The notes: generated by a model from the sequence alone, not told the origin. Positions 1-7,688 are shown, counted from the first letter of the stretch. The stretch: DNA of 17,522 nucleotides from Pelotomaculum_B sp041645005 (GCA_041645005.1 JBAZQW010000013.1:1-17522), one strand, 5' to 3'. Made by a program: numbers and translations.

Positions 1-429
1 ATTTACGAAGAGAACCTGCCGGAACAGGCGCGGGAAAGCGGGGCATACTTGATGGAACACCTTTACAGGTTAAAAGAAAAATACACTCTAATTAAAGATG
101 TCAGGGGTTGCGGACTGATGGCCGGGATTGAATTCAACCAGCCGGGAGGCGTGGCGTCAAAGATCTCTTTTGGCATGGCCAACAAGCTTTCTGAGGAGTA
201 TTTAGGCAGTATGATGGCAGTGGAGTTGCTGAACAAGCACCAAATAATCACGGCCTATACCCTGAACAATCCTAATGTGATCAGGCTGGAGCCCCCTTTA
301 AATATAAGCAGGGAGCAAATTGACACTCTCGTGCAAGCCCTGGAGGATATATTTTCAACACATAAAAGTTTTCTTAGTGTAGCCGCTTCCGGGGTTAAGA
401 CAATATTAAAATCTATGATAAAGAAGTAA
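1..429 (+). CDS. Class III (PLP-dependent) aminotransferase, C-terminal part
   Basis: This is the 3' end of a gene whose start lies left of the window; 142 residues are visible in frame from base 1. The visible part matches the small C-terminal domain of fold-type I class III aminotransferases (acetylornithine/putrescine/4-aminobutyrate type): an LPEQARESG-like helix, the KDVRGCGLMAGIEF strand-turn-strand near residues 37-50, and the NVIRLEPPLNIS segment near residues 96-107, where this family places its substrate-carboxylate region. The PLP lysine would lie upstream and is not visible, so substrate cannot be assigned. About 30 residues follow the usual end of the fold, as a basic tail. It is the only sizeable well-supported plus-strand gene here. 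It converges on the GGDEF gene with a 17-nt overlap of the two 3' ends and no recognisable terminator between them. Confidence 0.85.
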   Translation: MYEENLPEQARESGAYLMEHLYRLKEKYTLIKDVRGCGLMAGIEFNQPGGVASKISFGMANKLSEEYLGSMMAVELLNKHQIITAYTLNNPNVIRLEPPLNISREQIDTLVQALEDIFSTHKSFLSVAASGVKTILKSMIKK

Positions 430-1426
430 CCGCGTCGGTTTCCACCGGCACAGGGCAAATCCGGTTACGGCCCATAGCCTTCGCCTTGTACATCTCCAAG
501 TCAGCCTGGGCCAGGAGTTGATCAAGCAGTGAGCTCGGGTAAGCCTCGGATTTCCCGTCATATGTGGCGACTCCCAGGCTTATGGTTAGTTTTAAAAACC
601 CGTAGGTGGTTTCAAAGGGCCATTTACTCGCGGTATCCCTGAGCCTTTCAGCAAGGGTCAGGGTCTCCTGGAGGGCTGTAAGAGGAGCGATAACTATAAA
701 TTCTTCCCCACCGTAACGGCCCAGCAAATCGGAGGTCCTTATGCTTGAAGATAATACTTGAACTATTTCTTTCAGCACCTCATCACCAACCTGGTGACCG
801 TGCGTATCATTGACATTTTTAAAATAATCTATATCAATCATAATTATTGACAGGGGCAGGCCGTGCCTGATGGATATGGCCAGCTCCTGTTCAATTTCAC
901 GCATGATATAGCGCCTATTATAAACGCCGGTGAGCTGGTCGGTGATAGCTATCAATTCAAGGCGGGCGTTCGCCTCGGCCAGTTCCTCGTTTTGAGCGGC
1001 AATTTCCTGTTTCTGCGCTTCCAGCAAGGCTATCTGTTTGAGAAGAACCTCGCGCTGTTCCTTCAGCTTCAATGACATTCTATTGAAGCTAACAGCCAGG
1101 GTATTGATTTCACGGTTTGCACCCGGGTTTAAAGTCACCCCGTAGTTGCCCCTGGCAATCTCATCAGCGACTTCCGCCAGTACCTCCAATGGATAGGATA
1201 TCTTCCGGGCGATCAGTATAACAACAGGCAGAAAAGCCATAACCACCAGAACAGCGGCAACAGCTATGGACCGGGCAGCAACGGCCGCTTCTGGCATTTC
1301 AATATCTAAATAATAGTAGCTAACGGTGATGGTGACAGCCACCAGCGCCAAAGCAAGAAGTAAAAAACCGGCCAGCAACGAATTTTTGATCTTTCCCCGC
1401 CAAAACAGATCAAATAACTTGTTCAT
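413..1426 (-). CDS. Membrane-anchored GGDEF diguanylate cyclase with HAMP domain
   Basis: Predicted to make cyclic di-GMP from two GTP at the inner face of the membrane. The 337-residue product has two membrane segments (about 16-38 and 53-74) separated by only a short external loop, so there is no extracellular sensor domain. A HAMP-like linker follows (about 75-125), then a Glu/Gln/Ala-rich coiled coil (about 120-158) and a GGDEF domain (about 160-325). The active-site motif is GGEEF at 239-243. An inhibitory-site RxxD (R230-D233) sits exactly five residues upstream, as in PleD-type enzymes, so the protein looks catalytically competent and product-inhibited. No clear Shine-Dalgarno precedes the ATG; the upstream frame closes at a TAG without another start. 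A perfect inverted repeat lies 13-33 nt upstream. Known family role: switching motility/biofilm; the signal here is unknown. Confidence 0.9.
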   Translation of the reverse strand: MNKLFDLFWRGKIKNSLLAGFLLLALALVAVTITVSYYYLDIEMPEAAVAARSIAVAAVLVVMAFLPVVILIARKISYPLEVLAEVADEIARGNYGVTLNPGANREINTLAVSFNRMSLKLKEQREVLLKQIALLEAQKQEIAAQNEELAEANARLELIAITDQLTGVYNRRYIMREIEQELAISIRHGLPLSIIMIDIDYFKNVNDTHGHQVGDEVLKEIVQVLSSSIRTSDLLGRYGGEEFIVIAPLTALQETLTLAERLRDTASKWPFETTYGFLKLTISLGVATYDGKSEAYPSSLLDQLLAQADLEMYKAKAMGRNRICPVPVETDAVTSLS

Positions 1427-1438
1427 AATAAATAATAT

Positions 1439-1459
1439 ATTTTGTATAAACTACAAAAT
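1439..1459. promoter_or_regulatory. Perfect inverted repeat upstream of the GGDEF gene
   Basis: ATTTTGTA and TACAAAAT form two perfect 8-bp arms around a 5-nt spacer, in the 87-nt gap between the rlmI-type stop and the GGDEF start. The symmetry and AT content would suit a dimeric repressor site, but no cognate regulator is visible and chance is possible in AT-rich sequence. Confidence 0.35.
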
Positions 1460-1513
1460 TCCTTCTTAAAAATTTTCACACCAATAAATAAAATCCAATT
1501 TTTGGCCAATGCA

Positions 1514-2689
1514 TTACCAGACCTGGAGCACTGCGCATTTCAAATAATATGTTTCGGGAGAAGCGAGCAGCATCGGGTGGTCTTTGGCCTGGCGCCTCAG
1601 TTCAATAAGGCGCAGTTGGCGGCCGGCATCCAGCGCCGCATCCTGGATCACTTCCAGGAAGCGGCTTTCGGCCAGGTGATATGAACAGGTGCAGGTAACC
1701 AGAAAACCTCCCGTCGACAGCAGCTTCATAGCTCTTAGGTTAATTTCCTTGTAGCCGCGGAGCGCCCCTTCAAGCGATTGCCTGGACTTGGTAAAAGCCG
1801 GGGGATCCAGGATGATTAAATCAAACTTCTCTCTTTTTTTCTCCAATGCCCGCAGTTCGTCAAAGGCGTTGCCTTCGTAAAACCGGCAAATCCCTGCAAA
1901 ACCGTTTCTCCTGGCGTTCTTTTCGGCCAAAGCCAGCGCGGGAGAGGCGATATCTATACCGCAAACTTCCCTCGCTCCGAAATGTGCGGCATACATACTA
2001 AATGTCCCGGTATGGCAGAAACAATCGAGGACGCGGGCGTCCTGCGCCAAGCCTTTTAATGCGGTGCGGTTTTCCCTTTGGTCAAGAAAATACCCGGTTT
2101 TCTGCCCTCCCTCAAGATCTACCAGGAAGAACAAACCATTCTCTTTGATTTCTATAAGCGTGTCAAAAGGTCCCTTTAAAAATCCTGACTTGAGCGGGAG
2201 CCCTTCCAATACCCGGACGGCCGCGTCGTTCCTTTCATAAATGCCGGACGGTTCCAAAAGTTCCTCAAGTATTTCTACGATTAAATCCTTGTATTTATCT
2301 ATACCCAGCGCCAATGTCTGGATCACCAGATAAGCTCCAAACTTGTCCACAATCAGGGCCGGGATAAAGTCCGCTTCGGCAAAAATCAGTCTGCATGAGT
2401 CAGAATCCTGGACTACCCTCCGGCGGTAATCAAGAGCAGCCTTGATCCGCCTGACGAAAAAATCGCGATCTATTACTTCACTGCTGTCCCTGCTCAGGAT
2501 CCGGACCAGGATTTGCGAGGCGGGGTTAATATAACCACGGCCCACAAATCTGCCTCGCGGGTCTACAACCTCCACAAGATCACCGGGTTGGAAATCCCCG
2601 CTGATTTCTGCCGCTTCTGTCCTGTAAACCCAGGGGTGACCGTGAACCGCCCTGTGCCGCATATTACCCGCCAGTTTTACAACTGCCAT
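1514..2689 (-). CDS. rlmI: RlmI-type 23S rRNA (cytosine-C5) methyltransferase
   Basis: SAM-dependent methyltransferase of the RlmI/YccW family; E. coli RlmI makes m5C1962 in 23S rRNA. The 391-residue product has an N-terminal PUA domain (about 1-75, with the HPWVYRTE segment), a central EEHEE-like linker domain, and a Rossmann methyltransferase domain. Motif I is LDCFCHTG (221-228), motif IV is DPPAF (295-299) and motif VI is TCTCSYH (332-338), with the likely catalytic Cys at 335. Length agrees with E. coli RlmI (396). The open frame extends 49 codons further upstream, but the ATG at 2689 is preceded by AGAAGGTG at good spacing and starts the PUA domain, while the extension runs into repeat DNA. 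The exact target base is inferred from the family only. It may be transcribed as the last part of the salvage cluster, although 368 bp of repeats intervene. Confidence 0.88.
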   Translation of the reverse strand: MAVVKLAGNMRHRAVHGHPWVYRTEAAEISGDFQPGDLVEVVDPRGRFVGRGYINPASQILVRILSRDSSEVIDRDFFVRRIKAALDYRRRVVQDSDSCRLIFAEADFIPALIVDKFGAYLVIQTLALGIDKYKDLIVEILEELLEPSGIYERNDAAVRVLEGLPLKSGFLKGPFDTLIEIKENGLFFLVDLEGGQKTGYFLDQRENRTALKGLAQDARVLDCFCHTGTFSMYAAHFGAREVCGIDIASPALALAEKNARRNGFAGICRFYEGNAFDELRALEKKREKFDLIILDPPAFTKSRQSLEGALRGYKEINLRAMKLLSTGGFLVTCTCSYHLAESRFLEVIQDAALDAGRQLRLIELRRQAKDHPMLLASPETYYLKCAVLQVW

Positions 2690-2730
2690 ATATACACCTT
2701 CTTTAAGAATACAGAAGAACCCAAAGCAAT

Positions 2731-2903
2731 GTAGGTTCGATTTCAATCGAACAAGGTGCGTTAGCGCCATCGGAACATCTCGTTCGGGGACATTCTCCAA
2801 TCGGGGACATTCCTCGTCCATAAAGTAATACCCCAAATAGAGGTGTGTCCCCGTTACTTAGCCGGTGTGTCCCCTTTCCGCTGACGAATAAATTCGCACC
2901 TAC
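2731..2903. repeat. Composite palindromic element with inverted GTAGGT ends
   Basis: The element begins with GTAGGTTCGA and ends with TTCGCACCTAC, so its ends are inverted versions of the same motif. The left end contains the palindrome GTTCGATT-TC-AATCGAAC (2735-2752). Next comes GGTGC-GTTA-GCGCC (2755-2768). Two direct copies of a 17-bp unit with GGGGACA (2786-2792 and 2803-2809) face two inverted copies with TGTCCCC (2846-2852 and 2868-2874). The right end carries a degenerate palindrome with CGAATAAATTCG. The GGGGACA/TGTCCCC pairs resemble the REP elements that often accompany IS200-like REP-associated transposases; no such transposase is present here. Confidence 0.6.
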
Positions 2904-2945
2904 ATTTATAGGCAGCCCAGAACTTTGTTTTTTGGGTGGCAGTCC

Positions 2946-3043
<98 letters not shown>

Positions 3044-3057
3044 AATTCTTACCAGAA

Positions 3058-4359
3058 TTATTTCTCTCCTACCAACCTGTCTGCGCATTTTTGCGCCTGC
3101 GCCATTACCTCTTTTTCATCCATGGTTAGAACCCGCCTGCCTTCCATGACGATTTCACCGTTGATGATAACAGTATCAACATCCGCAGACTGAGCGGCAT
3201 AAACCAGATGGGCATAGAGGTCGTGCCTGGGATAAAGGTGGGGGCGGCGGAAATCCACCAGGATCAGGTCCGCCTTCAGGCCTGGTTTGATCAGGCCAAC
3301 ATCTTCCAGTCCCAAAGCCTGCGCCCCGCTTGCGGTGGCCATTCTCAGCGCGGCAAAAGAAGGCAGCGCCATCGAGTCACCTGTGGCCACTTTTTGAAGC
3401 AGGGCGGCGCTATGTGTTTCTTCCATCATGTCCAGGTTATTGTTGCTAGCGGCGCCGTCGGTGCCCAGGCCAACCACCACTCCGGCCTTAAGCAATTCTG
3501 TGACAGGCGAAATGCCGCTGGCAAGTTTCATATTGCTCTCCGGGCAGTGGGCAACTTTTACTTTTTTCCGTTTCAGGATTGCTATGTCATCCTGATTTAA
3601 ATGTACACAGTGCGCCGCCAGTACCGGAACTTCGAAAACACCGCTGTCATCCAGGTACTGTACCGGTGTCAGGCCGTAGCTTTTCTTTATTTGATCAATT
3701 TCATCCCTGGTTTCCGCCACGTGAATGTGGATCCCCACATTATGATCGGTTGCCAGTTTTACTACCTTTTTCAGATATTCCGGCGGACAGGTGTAAGTGG
3801 CATGCGGCCCAAACATGGTCGTAATCCTGCCTCTGGCTTTTCCCTGCCATTCCTCTACAAACCTGACGCTTTCATCTATCGCTGTCTGGGCGTTTGGCGC
3901 CACACCAATCATGCCGCGCGAAAGGCAGGCTCTTATACCGCTCATTTCAACAGCGAGAGCGACCTGGTCCATTTCGAAATACATATCAGCAAAAGTGGTC
4001 GTGCCCGACTTGATCATTTCAAGGCAGCACAACAGCGTTCCCCAGTAAAAATCCTCCTGCCGCAGTTTCGCCTCCAGCGGCCATATTTTTTCATTAAGCC
4101 ACTTCATCAGCGGCATATCGTCGGCGTAACTGCGCATCAAGGTCATGGCGGCATGGGTGTGGCAGTTGATAAAACCGGGCATGGCCACCATGCCCGACCC
4201 GTCCAGCAAACGGTCCGCCTTGAATTCTCCCGGAACCGAACCACGCGGGCCGACTGATATGATCTTGTCCCCGGAAATGGCGATTTCCCCATCCTCGAAA
4301 ACAGCGTCGCGCCCCTCCATGGTCAGTACAGTTGCACCCTGAATTAATATGTTGCTCAT
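3058..4359 (-). CDS. mtaD: 5-methylthioadenosine/S-adenosylhomocysteine deaminase
   Basis: Amidohydrolase-superfamily enzyme that hydrolytically deaminates methylthioadenosine (MTA), S-adenosylhomocysteine (SAH) and often 5'-deoxyadenosine to the inosine forms, in the cytoplasm. The 433-residue product has the N-terminal metal motif HTH (H67, H69), the WPLE segment (E96, substrate side), H186, HIHVAET with metal ligand H213 and E216, the AHCVH motif (250-253), and LGTDGAASNN with metal ligand D301. These match the mononuclear-metal MtaD pattern characterised for Thermotoga TM0936. The ATG is preceded by GGAGG at 6-nt spacing. It lies 19 nt after the ahcY stop, so the two are almost certainly cotranscribed, as in other Firmicutes and archaea. 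A guanine or other ATZ/TRZ-family deaminase is less likely given this neighbourhood. Confidence 0.93.
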   Translation of the reverse strand: MSNILIQGATVLTMEGRDAVFEDGEIAISGDKIISVGPRGSVPGEFKADRLLDGSGMVAMPGFINCHTHAAMTLMRSYADDMPLMKWLNEKIWPLEAKLRQEDFYWGTLLCCLEMIKSGTTTFADMYFEMDQVALAVEMSGIRACLSRGMIGVAPNAQTAIDESVRFVEEWQGKARGRITTMFGPHATYTCPPEYLKKVVKLATDHNVGIHIHVAETRDEIDQIKKSYGLTPVQYLDDSGVFEVPVLAAHCVHLNQDDIAILKRKKVKVAHCPESNMKLASGISPVTELLKAGVVVGLGTDGAASNNNLDMMEETHSAALLQKVATGDSMALPSFAALRMATASGAQALGLEDVGLIKPGLKADLILVDFRRPHLYPRHDLYAHLVYAAQSADVDTVIINGEIVMEGRRVLTMDEKEVMAQAQKCADRLVGEK

Positions 4360-4378
4360 AACAACCCTCCGAAATGTT

Positions 4379-5629
4379 TTACTGTTGCCAGTCGTTTAAA
4401 TAAGATTGCTGATCTTTAGTCAGGCTGTCGATCTCTATCCCCAGAGATTTTAGTTTCAGGCCGGCTACCCGCTGGTCTATTATAGCCGGCACGCGATACA
4501 GCTTTTTGTCCATTACACCGGCGTTATCTTTGATATACCTGGCTGAGAGCGCCTGAATCCCGAAGGACATGTCCATTATTTCAGTGGGGTGCCCATCCCC
4601 CGCGGCCAGGTTCACCAACCGGCCCTCCGCCAGCAGGTAGATCCTGCGGCCGCCCGGCAGGTTATACTGCTCAATGTTTTGACGCGCCTGGCTTTGCGAT
4701 TGAGCCAGCCCGGCCAGTTCCAACTTGTTAATTTCGACGTCAAAATGTCCGGCATTGGCCAAAACAGCTCTGTCCTTCATTCTGGTAAAGTGGCGCTTGC
4801 CAAGCACATCCCGGCAGCCAGTCACAGTAACAAATATGTCCCCGACTGCGGCGGCCTCCTCGCTGTTCAGCACCCGGTAACCATCCATACAGGCCTCGAT
4901 GGCCCTGACCGGGTCGACTTCACAAACAATTACCCGCGCTCCCAGACCACTGGCGCGCATAGCGACACCCTTACCGCACCAGCCATAGCCCAGCACCACC
5001 ACATCTTTACCCGCCACCACCAAATTGGTGGTGCGCATTATCGCTGACCAGGCGGATTCCCCGGTGCCGTAGCGGTTATCAAACAAAAACTTGCAGAAAG
5101 CGTCATTAACAGCCAGCATCGGGAATAACAGCTTACCGTCCCGATCCAGTGATTCCAGGCGCCGCACACCAGTGGTAGTCTCCTCACACCCACCGATTAC
5201 TTCCGCCGCCTGCTCCCTGCGCACAGAGTGCAGCAAATTGACCAGGTCGCCGCCATCATCAATTATTATCTGCGGCCGGTTATCAAGCACATGCAGGAGG
5301 TGGTCCCTGTATTCCTGTGCGGTGGCGTTGTACCAGGCATAAACCTTCATCCCGGTGGCGGCCAGCGCGGCTGCGACGTCATCCTGAGTCGAAAGTGGGT
5401 TGGAGCCGGAAACGGCCACATCCGCCCCGCCGGCCCTGATTACCTCGGCCAGGTACGCCGTCTTAGCCTCCAGGTGGATAGAAAGCGCCACCCGTAGTCC
5501 TTCAAACGGGCGGTCCCGTTCAAATTCCTCCCTGATGGCGTTCAGCACCGTCATATGAGCGCGCACCCAGTCTATTTTCAGTCTCCCGGCCGGGGCCAGG
5601 CTAATATCCCTTACTACATAGTCGGGCAT
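4379..5629 (-). CDS. ahcY: Adenosylhomocysteinase, short archaeal/Thermotoga type (possible SIH hydrolase)
   Basis: NAD-dependent hydrolase splitting S-adenosylhomocysteine (or its deaminated form) to homocysteine and a nucleoside. The 416-residue product shows the CEETTTGVRRL motif (148-158), NDAFCKFLFDN (175-185, with K180 and D184 of the catalytic set), the NAD-binding GYGWCGKG (214-221), NAGHFDVEI and GDGHPTEIMD. The adenine-side motif is HLEAKTAYL (52-60), as in archaeal and Thermotoga enzymes, not the HMTxQTAVL of the classical form. The C-terminal KPDHYRY tail of classical enzymes is absent (ends YLNDWQQ). Start: the frame also opens at a TTG at 5650, but GGAGG lies inside that extension, 8 nt before the ATG at 5629. 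The preceding gap of about 150 bp carries 9-bp repeats. Which of SAH or S-inosylhomocysteine it prefers is open. Confidence 0.93.
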   Translation of the reverse strand: MPDYVVRDISLAPAGRLKIDWVRAHMTVLNAIREEFERDRPFEGLRVALSIHLEAKTAYLAEVIRAGGADVAVSGSNPLSTQDDVAAALAATGMKVYAWYNATAQEYRDHLLHVLDNRPQIIIDDGGDLVNLLHSVRREQAAEVIGGCEETTTGVRRLESLDRDGKLLFPMLAVNDAFCKFLFDNRYGTGESAWSAIMRTTNLVVAGKDVVVLGYGWCGKGVAMRASGLGARVIVCEVDPVRAIEACMDGYRVLNSEEAAAVGDIFVTVTGCRDVLGKRHFTRMKDRAVLANAGHFDVEINKLELAGLAQSQSQARQNIEQYNLPGGRRIYLLAEGRLVNLAAGDGHPTEIMDMSFGIQALSARYIKDNAGVMDKKLYRVPAIIDQRVAGLKLKSLGIEIDSLTKDQQSYLNDWQQ

Positions 5630-5658
5630 GATACTTGCCTCCAATATCAATTTATTTT

Positions 5659-5792
5659 TTGACAGGATTTACATGATTTCATATCTTATTTTAAAACTTG
5701 CAGCTTTGACATTCTAGTCAAATCAATTTTGATTTAACCTTTTTATTATTTTCATTAAACTGATAATCTTGTTAATCCTGTTAATCCTGTCC
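5659..5792. repeat. Inverted pair of 9-bp GGATTAACA-type repeats
   Basis: The left arm (5659-5679) reads TTGACAGGATTTACATGATT. The right arm (5762-5792), on the opposite strand, reads GGACAGGATTAACAGG followed by a further ATTAACAAGATT. The two arms bound about 80 bp of AT-rich DNA. The right arm overlaps the last three codons and the stop of mtnA. Confidence 0.7.
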
Positions 5793-6827
5793 GATTATTA
5801 TTTTAAGATTTTCCTTATAGGGCGGCCAGACAATCCCCCGTTCGGTAATAATCGCCGTAACCAGGTGGTTAGGCGTGACATCGAAAGCCGGGTTCCAAAC
5901 CTGCACGCCTGCCGGGGCCACCGGGTATCCGCCCAGGTGAGTAACTTCGGTTTGGTCACGCTCCTCTATAGGTATTTCATTACCTGAGGCCAGGCCAAGG
6001 TCAATGGTGGAAAAGGGGGCGGCCACGTAAAAGGGGAGGCCGTGGGCCTTGGCCAAAACCGCTACACTGTAAGTGCCTATTTTGTTGGCGACATCACCGT
6101 TGGCAGTGATACGATCCGCGCCTACAATAACCAGATCAACCTTTCCTTTTGCCATTAGATAACCTGCCATGCTGTCAGTGATCAGAGTTACCGGAATCCC
6201 ATCCTGAAGCATTTCCCACGCTGTAAGCCTCGCTCCCTGCAGAAGAGGCCTTGTTTCGTCCACAAAGACACTTATTTCTTTTCCGGCCTCGCTGGCGGAC
6301 CTGATTACTCCCAATGCGGTACCATAGCCTGCTGTGGCCAGTGCACCCGCGTTACAGTGAGTCAGGATGCTCGCCTTTGGGGGAATCAACTCCTGCCCGT
6401 ACTCTCCCATTTTGCGGTTGCCCGCCACGTCCTCATTATAAATGGCATGCGCTTCTTCAAGCAGCAACCTGCCAAGCGATGCGCGGTCAAGAAAAACCGC
6501 CGCGCGCAACTTGCCAAGCAACCGGTCCAACGCCCAACTCAGGTTCACTGCTGTGGGCCTGGTGGATTTAAGTTCACCGGCTGCCGCTTCTAAAATTTCG
6601 ATTAACTCCTTCTGGGAACAGGCTGCCGTATTTTGTGCCGCCAGGACCAACCCGTAGGCGGCGGCGGTGCCAATAGCCGGAGCGCCACGTACCGCAAGTC
6701 TCTTAATGGCTGCTGCAACCTCCCGGTAGGCATGGCACTTGATAAAAGTTGTTTCCAGCGGCAGCCTGGTTTGATCAAGCAGTTCCAGGCAGTTTTCGTC
6801 AGGCAGCCAGCGCATAGTCTCCAGCAT
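5781..6827 (-). CDS. mtnA: S-methyl-5-thioribose-1-phosphate isomerase
   Basis: Converts methylthioribose-1-phosphate (MTR-1-P), the sugar product of the MtnP-type phosphorylase encoded just upstream, to methylthioribulose-1-phosphate. The 348-residue product has VRGAPAIG (46-53), the catalytic Cys in HCNAGALAT (C158), the catalytic Asp in GADRITANGD (D238), the NKIGT segment and WNPAFDVTP near the C-terminus, all typical of MtnA rather than its eIF2B-alpha or ribose-1,5-bisphosphate isomerase relatives. The ATG at 6827 follows AAGGGGAAG at good spacing. The last residues GQD and the stop codon are encoded by a 9-bp intergenic repeat unit. No mtnB, mtnC, mtnD or mtnK is visible, so the fate of methylthioribulose-phosphate (full methionine salvage, or an aldolase shunt) cannot be told from this window. 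Confidence 0.93.
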   Translation of the reverse strand: MLETMRWLPDENCLELLDQTRLPLETTFIKCHAYREVAAAIKRLAVRGAPAIGTAAAYGLVLAAQNTAACSQKELIEILEAAAGELKSTRPTAVNLSWALDRLLGKLRAAVFLDRASLGRLLLEEAHAIYNEDVAGNRKMGEYGQELIPPKASILTHCNAGALATAGYGTALGVIRSASEAGKEISVFVDETRPLLQGARLTAWEMLQDGIPVTLITDSMAGYLMAKGKVDLVIVGADRITANGDVANKIGTYSVAVLAKAHGLPFYVAAPFSTIDLGLASGNEIPIEERDQTEVTHLGGYPVAPAGVQVWNPAFDVTPNHLVTAIITERGIVWPPYKENLKIIIGQD

Positions 6828-6853
6828 GATCTTCCCCTTATTATATTAAAAAA

Positions 6854-6896
6854 TTTGACATCATTTACATGGTTTTAAGAATTACAGGATAAATGA
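6854..6896. repeat. Degenerate copy of the GGATTTACA-type repeat
   Basis: TTTGACATCATTTACATGG followed by ATTACAGGATAAATGA resembles the left arm of the repeat upstream of ahcY (TTGACAGGATTTACATGATT) and lies in the same orientation in the 75-nt gap between mtnP and mtnA. It is too diverged to be certain. Confidence 0.45.
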
Positions 6897-6902
6897 GTTA
6901 TC

Positions 6903-7688
6903 TTACATTGTACCGTTTAACGCAGCGTGGCACTCACAGGCGCGGTCCAGATCTATCCAGGCGATGGTTTGTATCAGCAGCTTTTTGATGTTTTCGCTGT
7001 TCTGGTTCATCATGTCCACCACTTCCATGTGGGTCAGGCTGGTAGGTGAAATACCTGCCGCGTAGTTTGTGGCAATGGCGATGGTAGCGTAACACATTTC
7101 AGCCTCCCTGGCCAACGGGGCCTCGGGCACACCTGTCATGCCAACCAGGTCGCCGCCCAGAAGACGGTACATCCTGATCTCAGCAGCGGTTTCAAACCTC
7201 GGTCCCTCACAACAAACGTAAACACCCGCCGGGTGTGAGATAAACCCAAGGCTCTGCGCGGCTCGTGACAGTATCTCCCTGAGACCGGAGCAATACGGGT
7301 TGGTCATGTCAGTATGGACCACTCCCGCGGCGCCGCCGTCATAGAAAGTATACTGCCGGGACTTGGTGAAGTCCAGAAACTGGTCGGTAAAAACCAAATG
7401 TCCGGGCTGCATAAATGGGTTGAGCGAGCCAACGGCTGCTGTCGCCAGAATATTTTTCACCCCGAGCCTTTTCAGCGCGTCTATGTTGGCACGGTAGTTT
7501 ACCAGATGGGGCGGTATGGCATGCCCCTCCCCGTGGCGGTTCATAAATGCGACCAATTTGCCCCTGTGATTGCCTATCTTAAGTACAACATCCCCGTAAG
7601 GTGTCGCTATTGTTTCATCTCGTGTATTGGTCAGCATACTGGGGTCATATACACCGGTACCGCCTATCACCGCTATTTTTACTTCCAA
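6903..7688 (-). CDS. mtnP: MtnP-type purine nucleoside phosphorylase, probably S-methyl-5'-thioinosine phosphorylase
   Basis: Phosphorolyses a 5'-methylthio-nucleoside to the free base and methylthioribose-1-phosphate, feeding mtnA next door. The product (about 261 residues) has IGGTGVYDP at the N-terminus, NRHGEGHAIPPHLVNYRAN (phosphate/ribose side), CCEGPRF, MTGVPEAPLAREAEMCYA and IATNYAAG. Human MTA phosphorylase reads ATDYD at this last motif and uses both Asp on adenine. Here the residues are Asn208 and Ala210, and Asn at this place contacts O6/N7 in 6-oxopurine phosphorylases (Asn243 of human PNP). The base is therefore probably hypoxanthine, which fits the linked MtaD deaminase. Start: TTG at 7688 lies 8 nt after GAGGAGG; a TTG at 7694 is only 2 nt from it. 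Substrate preference is inference; family membership is firm. Confidence 0.9.
   Translation of the reverse strand: MEVKIAVIGGTGVYDPSMLTNTRDETIATPYGDVVLKIGNHRGKLVAFMNRHGEGHAIPPHLVNYRANIDALKRLGVKNILATAAVGSLNPFMQPGHLVFTDQFLDFTKSRQYTFYDGGAAGVVHTDMTNPYCSGLREILSRAAQSLGFISHPAGVYVCCEGPRFETAAEIRMYRLLGGDLVGMTGVPEAPLAREAEMCYATIAIATNYAAGISPTSLTHMEVVDMMNQNSENIKKLLIQTIAWIDLDRACECHAALNGTM

Noticed and set aside
2690..2836. 49-codon N-terminal extension of the rlmI-type gene
   Set aside because: It runs through the palindromic element, and the ATG at 2689 has a good ribosome-binding site and begins the PUA domain.
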